NCBI GenBank assembly: GCA_014382245.1 | Contig: JACNKC010000038.1 | Span: 1-47,602 of the forward strand | DNA length: 47,602 nucleotides | Source of the DNA: Pseudomonadota bacterium | GTDB taxonomy: Bacteria > Desulfobacterota > Binatia > UBA1149 | Direction of reading: 5' to 3' | Shown: positions 10,627 through 18,720 of the stretch, one piece after another | How positions within the stretch are numbered: position 1 is the first letter of the stretch | How the letters are laid out: every line of letters begins with the position of its first letter | The notes under the pieces: generated by a model | Told to the model about the DNA's origin: nothing | Databases searched by the model: none | What the model saw: the letters and a program-made list of their open reading frames with translations, nothing else | Position numbers and translations under genes: made by a program

Positions 10627-11700
10627 TCAGCTTTCCACCATCGTCAACAGTTGTGAGCAGCCGCGCAGCTGCGCGTCGCTGGCGCGGCCGACAAGCCGGA
10701 AACCGTCACCGACCCTGCGCGCGAGGTCCAGGGTCTGCAGCGCGCTCACCGATTCCCAGTTGGCAAGATCGGTATGCCTGAGCAGGCCGACCTCGCCGTC
10801 GGCCACCGGCTGCAGGGTGGTGGGACTTACCACCACGTGGCGGCACCATCGCGGCCCGGTCTTGATCCTCTGGTCTATACGTCCGCGGTGCCGGCTGACC
10901 AGCGCATCGTCGTAATACTGGGAGAGCATCTCGGTCATGCCGTACTCATTTACACACATGTAACCCGGAACGTGCAGGTAGCGCCAACAGGCCTTGCGCA
11001 TACCTGCTGCGGAGTAAGTCGGCGCGGCACCTTTTCGCCCGCCGGTGTCTACTACGCGGCTGCCGCCAGGCAGGCGGCAGAACAGCTTTTCTTCGCGCAT
11101 GCGGGCGAGCAGCGCGGTGAGCGCCGAGCTCACCGCGAGCAGCAGCACCGGCCTGTTGTCGGCAGACATGCGCCTGAGCCACTCGAGCGCAGCGGTGCTG
11201 TCGAGCTCGCCATCACCGTCGAAGACCACTTCCGAATCGGCGTTGGCCGTCTCCTCGTAGACCCAGGAAAACATCCTGCCCAGCGAGGAGTGAGGATGGC
11301 TGGCTACGCCCGGTCCGGCCAGCAGCACGCTCATCGATCCGGGTTCGTCGGGTAGCACCATCTCGTTGAAAAAAGTCATGGCCGATAAGCGGTAGGTTGA
11401 CAGCGTGGTCAACTGGTGGCGGCTGCGCTTGTCCAGGCCCTCGCTCGTTCCGCTGCTTAGAAAAACGTGGGCCTCTTCGCCGTGTGTGACGAGCTGTTGC
11501 TTGAACGCGTCGGCAGGCAGGGCGGGCACCTGTTGCCACTCGCTTACCGAAGAGGGACTGGCCTGTCTCGTGTCGCAGAACTGTCGGTACAGCGGCACGC
11601 GCTCGTACTGGTAGCCGAACAACTCGAGGGCGAGTTTCTCGAAGCTGCACTTATCGCCGTGAATGTCGGCGGAAATGAAGTGTTCGATTTTTTTCTGCAC
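10627..11700 (-). CDS. LuxE-like acyl-protein synthetase
   Basis: LuxE-type enzymes activate a carboxylic acid with ATP and pass it to their own Cys, then to LuxC. The frame is open to 11886, but the leading residues look non-coding. GTG 11700 gives VQKKIEHFISADIHGDKC and 357 residues, close to LuxE length. The nucleotide-binding HVFLSSGTSEG, the VNEYGMTEM segment and the C-terminal RGCSQLL are visible. The last contains Cys348, matching the near-C-terminal acyl-accepting Cys known from Photobacterium LuxE. It is the first gene of a reverse operon with the LuxC-like reductase and aminotransferase. A TACAAT at 11747-11752 (reverse) could be a -10 box, without a good -35. Confidence 0.85.
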   Translation of the reverse strand: MQKKIEHFISADIHGDKCSFEKLALELFGYQYERVPLYRQFCDTRQASPSSVSEWQQVPALPADAFKQQLVTHGEEAHVFLSSGTSEGLDKRSRHQLTTLSTYRLSAMTFFNEMVLPDEPGSMSVLLAGPGVASHPHSSLGRMFSWVYEETANADSEVVFDGDGELDSTAALEWLRRMSADNRPVLLLAVSSALTALLARMREEKLFCRLPGGSRVVDTGGRKGAAPTYSAAGMRKACWRYLHVPGYMCVNEYGMTEMLSQYYDDALVSRHRGRIDQRIKTGPRWCRHVVVSPTTLQPVADGEVGLLRHTDLANWESVSALQTLDLARRVGDGFRLVGRASDAQLRGCSQLLTMVES

Positions 11701-11823
11701 CGGCGGTTTCTCTGTAAACCGGCCTACTACGGGCCACTCGCAGCCGATTGTATCACGGCGTGGCGGGTGGTTCGGCTGGCGGGCCTTGCAACTAGTGGTA
11801 CAGATACTACTCTCACTGGCGTA

Positions 11824-12180
11824 GTGGCAAGCCGGGGCGACGACAAGGATATCGAGCAACTGTTTTACGACGGCTGTGACCTGCACGGCGAGCGTCGCTA
11901 TGACGAGGCCATGGCCTGCTTCGAGGCTTGTCTCGAAGTAGACCCTTACTACCGCGACGCACTGCTTGGAAAGGCCATGGTGTACATGGAGCGCGGCGAG
12001 ATGGATGACGCCATCAACGTGGCGCTGCGCCTGGTTGAACTCGACCCCACCGACATACTGGCGCAGACCAACCTGTCGATGTTTTACCAGAGGGCGGGTC
12101 GTATCGAGGAGGCCGAGGCCGCGGGCGCGGCGGCGAAAATGCTGGACTGGAAGCGTCAGCTGTCGGGCGAAGAAGACTGA
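11824..12180 (+). CDS. Small TPR-repeat protein
   Basis: A 118-residue cytoplasmic protein made of tetratricopeptide repeats: DIEQLFYDGCDLHGERRYDEAMACFEACLEVDP, YRDALLGKAMVYMERGEMDDAINVALRLVELDP (each split by typical TPR positions W/L-G-Y-A-P), and TDILAQTNLSMFYQRAGRIEEAEAAG. Such repeats mediate protein-protein contacts. The start is probably GTG 11824 (VASRGDDKD); the frame runs further upstream, but that part overlaps the divergent LuxE-like gene and lacks TPR character. A small unknown gene follows 27 bases downstream in the same direction. No specific partner can be named. Confidence 0.75.
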   Translation: MASRGDDKDIEQLFYDGCDLHGERRYDEAMACFEACLEVDPYYRDALLGKAMVYMERGEMDDAINVALRLVELDPTDILAQTNLSMFYQRAGRIEEAEAAGAAAKMLDWKRQLSGEED

Positions 12181-12207
12181 GCGGCAACAGGGGAGCTGGA
12201 AAAAATC

Positions 12208-12489
12208 GTGACGAAGCGTGTGATGTCAGACGAAGAAATGGTGGCGAGGCTTATCGACCGTTGCATACTACTAGTTGCGATAGACGACGACATGCCCACC
12301 GGGGTCAAGCTTGAGCTCGAGCCGATGCTCAATGAACTTGCCCAGGCCCTGTCGTTGCCCGAGGGCGATCGCGACAACGCGCGCGTGCGAGGGCTGTTCG
12401 ATCTTTCGCTCGAACTCGGCGCCGAAAGCCAGGACGCCCAGGCCCTGCTTGGCGCCGTGAGAAATTTCGTACCGCTGCTGCAGGACTGA
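12208..12489 (+). CDS. Small conserved-looking hypothetical protein
   Basis: A 93-residue acidic protein starting at GTG 12208 behind GGGGAGCTGG. No family is recognised. Residues 10-90 are predominantly helical in appearance (DEEMVARLIDRCILLVAI, VKLELEPMLNELAQAL, ARVRGLFDLSLELGAE). It has no signal peptide or membrane segment, so it is probably cytoplasmic. It lies 27 bases after the TPR gene and may be co-transcribed. The coding call rests on frame, RBS and composition. Confidence 0.6.
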   Translation: MTKRVMSDEEMVARLIDRCILLVAIDDDMPTGVKLELEPMLNELAQALSLPEGDRDNARVRGLFDLSLELGAESQDAQALLGAVRNFVPLLQD

Positions 12490-12513
12490 CAGCGGGGAGC
12501 GGGAGGCCTTCCC

Positions 12514-12792
12514 TTACTTGCTCTTGAGAGCCCTGAGTTCTTTGCGACAGACTTCCTTGTCTCGCAACTCGCGGGCTATGCGGGTAGAGAGCGTCTCGCG
12601 CTCGTTCTTGAGGTCAACGATAGTGTCGTTGGCTTCTCCGAGCCCCGCCTTTATCTCGGTGTAATCCTTGGCCTGGTACCAGGCTGCAAAATAGCCTGCA
12701 CCCAGAAGGGCCAGGGCTAATACCAGCCGCTGCATCCAGAGCCACATGGCTTCCTGTAGTTCCTGTTCGGCTGTTCCATTTTCTTCTGACAT
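12514..12792 (-). CDS. Small membrane-anchored coiled-coil protein
   Basis: A 92-residue protein with a short acidic N-terminus (MSEENGTAEQELQEAMW), one membrane helix (about 20-40, LVLALALLGAGYFAAWY) and a charged, heptad-like C-terminal helix (YTEIKAGLGEANDTIVDL to the end, rich in Lys/Glu/Arg). This is the plan of bitopic proteins with a coiled coil facing the periplasm or cytoplasm. No named family is recognised. It is convergent with the gene at 12208-12489, 24 bases apart. GGAGGGCTAG just upstream of ATG 12792 (reverse strand) is a good ribosome binding site. Confidence 0.65.
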   Translation of the reverse strand: MSEENGTAEQELQEAMWLWMQRLVLALALLGAGYFAAWYQAKDYTEIKAGLGEANDTIVDLKNERETLSTRIARELRDKEVCRKELRALKSK

Positions 12793-12908
12793 CTAGCCCT
12801 CCTTTGAGGCGGTACCGTTCGTATCGGCATGCCAAGGCTAACAAAAGCCGGGTCCGGGTCCAAGCCGGGGTTTGCCCACGGGGCGAGCGGCCATTATCTT
12901 TGCTCACC

Positions 12909-13721
12909 ATGGATCAAGAGGGCAGGTCAGCAACAGGGGCAGGTAAGTGGGCGGTAGTGCTGGGGGCGTCGAGTGGATTCGGCTCGGCGGTTTCGGCCCG
13001 GCTGGCCGCCGAGGGCTACAATATATGCGGTGTTCACCTCGACCGCCGTTCGACCATGGCCCTGGCCGACCGTGCCCGCGAGGCGGTGGAAGAAGCCGGC
13101 GTGGATTCGCTTTTTTTTAACGTTAACGCTGTCGACCGCGATAAGATGACCCTGGTGCTCGACCAGCTCGAGCCCCTGGCGGGCGCCGACGGGGTGTCGC
13201 TGTTGTTTCACTCGCTGGCCTTCGGGTCACTCGCGCCGCTGGTGGGCGAGGACGCGAGCGCTTCGGCACGCGACTCGCAGATGGCCATGACCCTCAACGT
13301 GATGGCAAGCTCGCTGGTTGCGTGGACGCAGGAGCTGGCCTGGCGGCGCCTGCTGGGTGAAGGATCACGGGTGATGGCCATGACCTCGGCGGGCAGCACC
13401 CGTGCGGCTCCTTCCTACGGCATGGTGTCGGCCGCCAAGGCCGCGCTGGAAGCTTACGTTCGCCAGCTCGCGCTCGAGCTCGGGCCGCGCGGAGTGGCAG
13501 TCAACGCCATACGCGCTGGCGTCACCGACACCCCGGCGCTGGCCCACATTCCCGGCGCCGCCGATCTCAAGGAGCACGCCCGCTCGGTGAACCCCGGCGG
13601 CCGCCTGACCGAGCCCGGTGACATAGCCGAGTTGGTGAGCCTGCTCATGCAGCCCGGCGGCACCTGGCTGACGGGCAACGTGCTGGGTGTAGACGGCGGC
13701 GAAGACATAGCCGCGGGGTGA
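12909..13721 (+). CDS. Short-chain dehydrogenase, enoyl-ACP-reductase-like
   Basis: A 270-residue Rossmann-fold NAD(P)H oxidoreductase. The nucleotide loop is VVLGASSGFGSAV (classical SDR G-x3-G-x-G). The active site has Y-x6-K spacing (SYGMVSAAKAALEAYVRQLA) rather than the usual Y-x3-K. Together with LLFHSLAFGSLAPLVG and VNAIRAGVTDTPAL, this points to the enoyl-ACP reductase group (FabI/FabL type), the last step of fatty acid elongation. A second possibility is a secondary-metabolite or polyketide SDR. ATG 12909 fits the Rossmann start; the longer upstream frame is Arg-rich and unlikely. The final LGVDGGEDI is typical of SDRs. Confidence 0.82.
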   Translation: MDQEGRSATGAGKWAVVLGASSGFGSAVSARLAAEGYNICGVHLDRRSTMALADRAREAVEEAGVDSLFFNVNAVDRDKMTLVLDQLEPLAGADGVSLLFHSLAFGSLAPLVGEDASASARDSQMAMTLNVMASSLVAWTQELAWRRLLGEGSRVMAMTSAGSTRAAPSYGMVSAAKAALEAYVRQLALELGPRGVAVNAIRAGVTDTPALAHIPGAADLKEHARSVNPGGRLTEPGDIAELVSLLMQPGGTWLTGNVLGVDGGEDIAAG

Positions 13722-13749
13722 CGCGGGCCGGGTGGCAGAAAAGTTGCAA

Positions 13750-13780
13750 TTTACCCCCCCCCCGACCGGGGGGGGGTAAA
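13750..13780. other. C10/G9 perfect hairpin between SDR and secreted-protein genes
   Basis: TTTA followed by ten C, GACC, nine G and TAAA forms a 13-bp stem with a loop of five bases. The forward strand has an A-run after it, not a T-run. As a terminator it would therefore suit reverse transcription, yet no reverse gene reads into it. It could be a bidirectional stop for the SDR transcript, a structured 5' leader of the next gene, or a slippage-prone homopolymer. Confidence 0.7.
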
Positions 13781-13820
13781 AAAAGAACTTGACCGAGGGG
13801 TTGTTGGCGTGTGATGTTTC

Positions 13821-14828
13821 GTGGGAGGGGCTTTCGCTATCTATCTGCAGGCAAAACATTCCTTTCTAACAGTCCAGGTATTGATCGCGCTGCTGTTGCT
13901 GCCGGCCTTTGCCTGGTCGGCCACCGTGGCAGGCGGTGGCAGCAAGAAGACCGACTGCATGGTCGTGCTCGATGCGCCCGGAGCCAACCACCCCGCTCCG
14001 CCCAAGACCCCCCGCGGCGCGAAGTGCTACGACGGCGACCTGTCCTGCGACGCCGACGGCCTGCGCAACGGTCGTTGCGAGTTTGAGCTGTCGGTGTGTC
14101 TCAATTCCAGCGCGCTGTCGCAGTGCAGCCCCGTGCAGGTAGACGAAGTAGAAATCGACCACGCGATCGACGACGGTGATCCCAGGTTCGACGTAGATTT
14201 CCAGGCCCTGCAATCGAGAGTAGACCTGCTCGCTTTTCCGGGCAACGACATCGTCGATGAGTGCACGCTCACCAGCAGCATCAACGTGCCCTTGCGTGGC
14301 CCCAACAGTTCGGACCGCATGCGCGCGGGACGCAAGAAGCTCAAGCTTTCGGCAGAGGGCAGCACCGCCGCTGGCACCCGGCGCGATCGCGATCGGGTCA
14401 AGTTCAAGTGCCTGCCCGAGGGCGACAAGATCTACGAGCCGCTCGATCTCTACGACGGCACCTTTGATCGCATAGCCACCCAGGTTTTCGCCGCGTCGTG
14501 CGCGGTGTCGGCCTGCCATGATTCAGAAAGCAATGCAGGCGGCCTGACACTGTTGCCCAACGCGGCATACTCGCAGCTGGTGGGAGTTGCGCCCACCAAC
14601 ACCGCGGCAGCCATTGCCGGTTTGCTCAGGGTGACGGCCGGCGACCCCGACGCGAGTTTTCTTTATCTCAAGGTCACGCACGACCTCGCGGCCGGCTACG
14701 GGATTGGCATGCCGCTGGGCAAGGGCATGATCGACGGCGAGTTGCAGGAGATCATACGCCTGTGGGTACTGGGCGACGGAGTGCTGGGACCCGCGCCACA
14801 GGCGGGTTGGGTAGAGGGTACGTGGTGA
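13821..14828 (+). CDS. Secreted C-x4-CH protein with lineage-type N-terminal module
   Basis: A 335-residue exported protein from GTG 13821, with a hydrophobic signal segment (FLTVQVLIALLLLPAFAWSA). Residues about 45-210 form a module also seen at 36214 and 38444 in this window: KTDC, CYDGDLSCDADG, CEFELSVCL, then KKLKL and DRVKFKC. The C-terminal part has C227-AVSA-C232-H233 followed by AGGLTL-type residues, GDPDASFLYLK and MPLGKG. That order resembles small c-type cytochrome domains with a widened C-x4-CH motif and a Met ligand. Heme binding is inferred, not shown. It precedes the DUF1800 and DUF1501 genes in one orientation and probably one operon. Confidence 0.75.
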   Translation: MGGAFAIYLQAKHSFLTVQVLIALLLLPAFAWSATVAGGGSKKTDCMVVLDAPGANHPAPPKTPRGAKCYDGDLSCDADGLRNGRCEFELSVCLNSSALSQCSPVQVDEVEIDHAIDDGDPRFDVDFQALQSRVDLLAFPGNDIVDECTLTSSINVPLRGPNSSDRMRAGRKKLKLSAEGSTAAGTRRDRDRVKFKCLPEGDKIYEPLDLYDGTFDRIATQVFAASCAVSACHDSESNAGGLTLLPNAAYSQLVGVAPTNTAAAIAGLLRVTAGDPDASFLYLKVTHDLAAGYGIGMPLGKGMIDGELQEIIRLWVLGDGVLGPAPQAGWVEGTW

Positions 14829-14889
14829 AGCAGTGCTCGACAATGGCACGCGGGACGGCGCGTGCGGGCAGGCTGAAAGGAGAACGACG

Positions 14890-16425
14890 ATGGCGGTAGC
14901 ATGGACCAGGGACAACGCGGCCCATCTTCTCAGGAGGGCTACTTTCGGAGCCCCCTCGGCGGAGATAGACAAGTTCTTTGATCGACACGTGTCGATCGAC
15001 GACGCGGTGGACGACCTGCTGTCGTTCAAGCCCAGCAAGAGAAAACCTCCCCCGGTAAAGGACAACAGCAGTGATGATAAGCTCAAGATACAACGATGGT
15101 GGACCAAGCAGATGGCCAGGCAGCGCAAGCCTGATAAGGCCTGCCTCGAAAAGCTCGTCCTGTTCTGGCACACGCACCTGGTAAGCGGCGGCGGCCCGCT
15201 CAATCATTTCGGTTGGCTGTCGTACCAGCAGCGGCTGTTCAGGCTCAACGCCGGGGGCAACTTCAGGTTTCTCGTGCGCGAGTTCAATCGCGACCCCGCC
15301 AACATGTACTACCTCGATGGCATCAAGAACAAGGCCAGCGATGACGGCGTGCACGTCAGCGCCAACGAGAACTTCGGGCGCGAGTTGATGGAGTTGTTTA
15401 CGCTCGGGGTATTCGAGCTTGCCGATGACGGCAGCCCCGACACCCAGAAGCCCACTTACACCGAGGACGACGTGCACGGCATGGCGCGTGCGCTCACCGG
15501 TTGGACGAAGGTCGACAAGATCGACGGTACTTACAAGGGCGTGTTCAATTCCAACCACTGGGACGGCGGCCAGTACGACGACGACGGCGATGATCTGCCC
15601 GACCCGATGGTGATCTTCGGGCAGGTGAGCAATGACTTCAAGATAGGCGAGGAGGTTGCCGGCACCTCCGACGACGTGCTGGAGCTCATTTTCTCGCGCA
15701 CCGACGACGCCGGCAACAACCAGGTGGCGATGTTCCTTGCCAGCCGGCTTTGGAATTTTTATGCCTACCCCCCACCCGGGCCGAGCCTGAAGACCCTGCT
15801 GGCCGGTTTCGCTGCGGAATTTGCCAACTCGGATTTTGAGATCAAGCCCTTGCTCAAGGCCATCTGGACCAGCGACGAGTTCTACAGCGATCGTGCGCGC
15901 ACACGCCGCGTGAAAAGCCCCGTGGATTTTGTCATCGGTGCCATGCGTTCTCTCAACGCCAAGGGCAACGGCCGGGAGATCGGCGATTCGCCCGACGAGA
16001 TGGGCGGGCTCATGGGCGAGATGGGAATGGACCTCTTTTTTCCGCCCAACGTGGCCGGCTGGCCGAGCGGCCTGGGTTGGATCAACAGTGGCACCTTGCT
16101 GCAGCGTTTCAATTTTGCACGCTACCTGGCCTCGGCCAGCAGGGGGCCGGCGCGCTTGAAGCTCAAGCGTATAAAGACGCTTCCGTGGAAAGACCCGGCG
16201 GCCGACCCCGGGGTGGTGCTCGACGCGCTGACGTACGAGCTCGGGCTCGACTCGGGCCCGCTGGCGTTCACCACGGGGCAGCGCGACTCGCTGATCGACT
16301 ACCTTACCGACAGCGGCGCGCAGGCAACGCTGGATCTTTCGACCGACGATACCGATGACGTGAACACCAAGGTACGCGGCGTACTCTCGCTGCTGCTGCA
16401 GACGGCCGAATACCAGGTCGGGTGA
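14890..16425 (+). CDS. DUF1800 family protein
   Basis: A 511-residue DUF1800 protein. Family hallmarks are AWTRDNAAHLLRRATFG at the N-terminus, KLVLFWHTHLV, NENFGRELMELFTLGV, DDVHGMARALTGW, and the C-terminal FFPPNVAGWPSGLGWIN. Function of the family is unknown; genes usually sit beside a DUF1501 gene, as here, and products are often exported with the partner. ATG 14890 follows an AAAGGAGAACGACG ribosome site, better than any upstream start. No clear signal peptide is visible at this start, so export with the Tat-targeted partner is a guess. Confidence 0.92.
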   Translation: MAVAWTRDNAAHLLRRATFGAPSAEIDKFFDRHVSIDDAVDDLLSFKPSKRKPPPVKDNSSDDKLKIQRWWTKQMARQRKPDKACLEKLVLFWHTHLVSGGGPLNHFGWLSYQQRLFRLNAGGNFRFLVREFNRDPANMYYLDGIKNKASDDGVHVSANENFGRELMELFTLGVFELADDGSPDTQKPTYTEDDVHGMARALTGWTKVDKIDGTYKGVFNSNHWDGGQYDDDGDDLPDPMVIFGQVSNDFKIGEEVAGTSDDVLELIFSRTDDAGNNQVAMFLASRLWNFYAYPPPGPSLKTLLAGFAAEFANSDFEIKPLLKAIWTSDEFYSDRARTRRVKSPVDFVIGAMRSLNAKGNGREIGDSPDEMGGLMGEMGMDLFFPPNVAGWPSGLGWINSGTLLQRFNFARYLASASRGPARLKLKRIKTLPWKDPAADPGVVLDALTYELGLDSGPLAFTTGQRDSLIDYLTDSGAQATLDLSTDDTDDVNTKVRGVLSLLLQTAEYQVG

Positions 16426-16437
16426 GGAGAAACAGCG

Positions 16438-17946
16438 ATGGCACCGTTTACAAGGAGACAGTTCATCAAGCGCAGTGCTGCTGCGGCTGCCGCTGCGGCG
16501 CTGCCGTGGTCGCGCGTATTGCCGGGCACAGGCGTCAGCTACGCGGCCGGCCCGGGCGACGCGATAGTGGTTTTTGTACAGCTCAACGGCGGCAATGACG
16601 GCCTCAACACCGTGTACCCGCTCGGTGGCAGCCAGCGCAGCAACTACACCCAGTTTCGTCCGACCCTGGCCCTGCCCGACACCCAGGCCGGTCTCACGCC
16701 TTGGGCGGGCGAGGGCTTCAGCGTGTCCGACGTGCTCGATATCGGCGTCAACGACGACGGCAACAACTACGCGTTTCACCCGGTGATGGGCGCCATGGAG
16801 GGCCTCTACCAGCAGGGCGACCTCGCGGTGATCAACGGCGTGCACTACCCCTTTGCCAACCACTCTCACTTTCGCAGCGAGGACATCTGGTACAACCTCG
16901 ACCCGATCGGTACGGGCAACGGCGGCTGGTTTGGCAGCTACCTCGACTGGGCGGGTTTCATTGGCACCGACGTGCCTTGCCTCAACATGGGGTCGTCGGT
17001 CAACCCGGCTTTCTCGCCCACCGATACCAGCGTGCTGGCCATCAAGAAGCTTTCGGAACTCGATTTTCCAGCTACGGGCGAGAAGTCGCTCAAGAAGGAT
17101 ACGGTGTTCGACCTGTACACCGCCAGCGGCCTGGCCGACCCTGCGCTTTACCCGGAGCTGGCCTCCATGGGCAATACCGGCGCGGCCACGATCAACAAGA
17201 TGGAAGAGTACTACCTGCCGGGCAACGGCCTGGCCAATGCCGGCAAGGTGGAGGCCTTGATGTTGTCGAGCTCGGGCAAGTACAACAGGAACAACGACCT
17301 GGTGTACGCCTCGGCGCTGAACAGCGACGTTAACCCCGAGGTGGCCTACGGTGGCGGCCTGGCCCGTGACCTGAGGCACGTGGCGGCCACCATTCGCTCG
17401 GACGTGGGCGCGCGCTTCTTCCACGTGCAGACCGGCGGGTTCGACACCCACGCGAGCCAGGAGAACGGGTTCTTCCACTCCTACCTGCTCAAAAAGGTGT
17501 CCGAGTCGCTGGTGGGATTTTACCAGGACATGGCCTCGGTGGTCACCATGCCGTCGGGATACACGGGTTACCTCGAGAGCAGTCTCATCGACAAGGTTCT
17601 CATCGTGGTCTGGTCCGAGTTCGGTCGTACCATTCGCCAGAACGCCTACGGCGCGGGCAGCGCGGGCACCGATCACGCCACTTCGGCGCCGGTTTTCGTG
17701 GCGGGCGGCTCAACCATCGGCGGCCAGTACGGGGTCTACCCGCAGCTGGACAACCCCGGCGTAGAGAACGAGGACGACCTGCGCATGACCTACGACTTTC
17801 GCGACGTGTTCGGCACCGTGATGGAAAACTGGCTCAACGTGCCGGCGGCCCAGCTTGTGCCCGGCGGAGCCTTGTTGCCGGCCACCGCCGCCACCGACCC
17901 CGACGGCGACAGCTACACCGCCTACAATTCTATCGGGTTCCTCTAG
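16438..17946 (+). CDS. DUF1501 family protein, Tat-exported
   Basis: A 502-residue DUF1501 protein, distantly related to the sulfatase/alkaline phosphatase fold. The N-terminus carries a twin-arginine signal (RRQFIKRSAAAAAAAALPW), so it is exported folded. Family segments are VVFVQLNGGNDGLNTVYPL, FHPVMGAMEGLYQQGDLAVI, FFHVQTGGFDTHASQENGF, VWSEFGRTIRQN and GTDHATSAPVFVAGG. The pair with DUF1800 lies 12 bases apart. Its stop at 17946 overlaps the end of a truncated GST gene on the other strand, a possible rearrangement junction. Confidence 0.93.
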   Translation: MAPFTRRQFIKRSAAAAAAAALPWSRVLPGTGVSYAAGPGDAIVVFVQLNGGNDGLNTVYPLGGSQRSNYTQFRPTLALPDTQAGLTPWAGEGFSVSDVLDIGVNDDGNNYAFHPVMGAMEGLYQQGDLAVINGVHYPFANHSHFRSEDIWYNLDPIGTGNGGWFGSYLDWAGFIGTDVPCLNMGSSVNPAFSPTDTSVLAIKKLSELDFPATGEKSLKKDTVFDLYTASGLADPALYPELASMGNTGAATINKMEEYYLPGNGLANAGKVEALMLSSSGKYNRNNDLVYASALNSDVNPEVAYGGGLARDLRHVAATIRSDVGARFFHVQTGGFDTHASQENGFFHSYLLKKVSESLVGFYQDMASVVTMPSGYTGYLESSLIDKVLIVVWSEFGRTIRQNAYGAGSAGTDHATSAPVFVAGGSTIGGQYGVYPQLDNPGVENEDDLRMTYDFRDVFGTVMENWLNVPAAQLVPGGALLPATAATDPDGDSYTAYNSIGFL

Positions 17947-18101
17947 GGAGAATACGAATGCTGGAGGCGGCGAGAAACCTTCGGCGAGAAGGGCACAAGG
18001 TGATAGGGGATCTCTTTGTAGCGGAGGTATCCCTCTAACTTGCCCGTGTAGTAGGAGATCGCCGAGCCGTAGACGGTCAGCTTGGTCGTGTCATGGTGCA
18101 T
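17943..18101 (-). pseudogene. Truncated glutathione S-transferase-like gene, N-terminal fragment
   Basis: From ATG 18101 the reverse strand reads TKLTVYGSAISYYTGKLEGY and LRYKEIPYHLVPFSPKVSRR, which resembles the first beta-alpha-beta part of a GST thioredoxin-like domain. The frame stops after 52 codons at the border of the DUF1501 gene, while GSTs have about 200 residues. The rest of the gene is not in the window, so this is a remnant. Similarity is judged by eye; a protein search with residues 6-45 would confirm it. Confidence 0.5.
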
Positions 18102-18394
18102 CGCGCTCAACTTTCGCTCGGGCCCGTGGGCGAGGGAAGTTCGAAAAAATAGAAATGGTGGTGGATGAAGTCGGGAGCGAATCTGTCTCTCATATCTCGG
18201 GCGTTGGTTCCCTGATAACCGGGAAAATACAGGGAAAATTTGCGAATAGGCCGGCCGTAGGCCTGGCTTTGGGTGGCAAAACGCCGGTGAATACAGGAAC
18301 TTCCGTATGGACGGGCCACACGGAGCATAAGGGGAACAGGGAATTATCAGGGAATCCTTGACAGGGATGGGTGCGAGGCTGAGGAGGATTAAAT
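18102..18394. other. Non-coding stretch with no supported gene
   Basis: About 290 bases of lower GC than the neighbours. Open frames here have no recognisable domain, signal peptide or ribosome site, and read like translated non-coding DNA. It separates the GST remnant from the toxin-antitoxin promoter. Confidence 0.5.
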
Positions 18395-18423
18395 TTGATA
18401 AGTTCACCTATCGGATGTACTAT
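18395..18423 (+). promoter_or_regulatory. Candidate sigma-70 promoter of the toxin-antitoxin pair
   Basis: TTGATA (18395-18400), a 17-base spacer and TACTAT (18418-18423) fit the -35/-10 consensus well. Transcription would begin near 18430, only one to three bases before the toxin ATG at 18432, implying a nearly leaderless toxin message. Predicted only from sequence. Confidence 0.5.
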
Positions 18424-18431
18424 CACCGTTA

Positions 18432-18710
18432 ATGGTCCGCCGGGTCGAGATCACGAGGCGGGCTGAAAAGCAGCTTCGCAGGGTGCCCAATCACATTGTG
18501 GACAATCTCATGATCTGGGTTGCGGCGGTGGAGTTAGACGGAGTAGAAGCGGTTCGTAGCGTTCGCGGCTACCACGATGAAGCCCTGAAGGGTAAGCGAT
18601 CTGGGCAGCGTTCGATTCGGCTGAGTCTAAGCTATCGAGCTATATACGAGATCAAGCGAAGCACGATCGAATTCGTGTCAATCGATGAAGTTAGCAAGCA
18701 TCGTTACTAA
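18432..18710 (+). CDS. RelE/ParE-superfamily toxin (HigB-like)
   Basis: A 92-residue basic protein with the RelE/ParE fold pattern: an N-terminal strand and helix RVEITRRAEKQLRRVPNHIV, a Gly/Lys-rich middle (RGYHDEALKGKRSGQRSIRL), and strands SLSYRAIYEI and STIEFVSIDEVSKHRY, ending in the typical His-Arg/Lys-Tyr. Members usually cleave ribosome-bound mRNA or poison gyrase. The XRE-type antitoxin follows 10 bases later, the reversed (toxin-first) order of HigBA-like modules. Its neighbours are a gene remnant and an insertion sequence, suggesting a mobile or plastic segment. Confidence 0.85.
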   Translation: MVRRVEITRRAEKQLRRVPNHIVDNLMIWVAAVELDGVEAVRSVRGYHDEALKGKRSGQRSIRLSLSYRAIYEIKRSTIEFVSIDEVSKHRY

Positions 18711-18720
18711 AGGAGGTCTC

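Noticed and set aside
14752-17676. A 974-codon open frame on the reverse strand
   Set aside because: It lies fully opposite the DUF1800 and DUF1501 genes, both with clear family motifs. Long antisense frames are common in GC-rich DNA. No domain or ribosome site was seen.
18107-18426. Reverse-strand frames of 73-78 codons near the GST remnant
   Set aside because: No ribosome site, no domain, and Pro-rich random composition.
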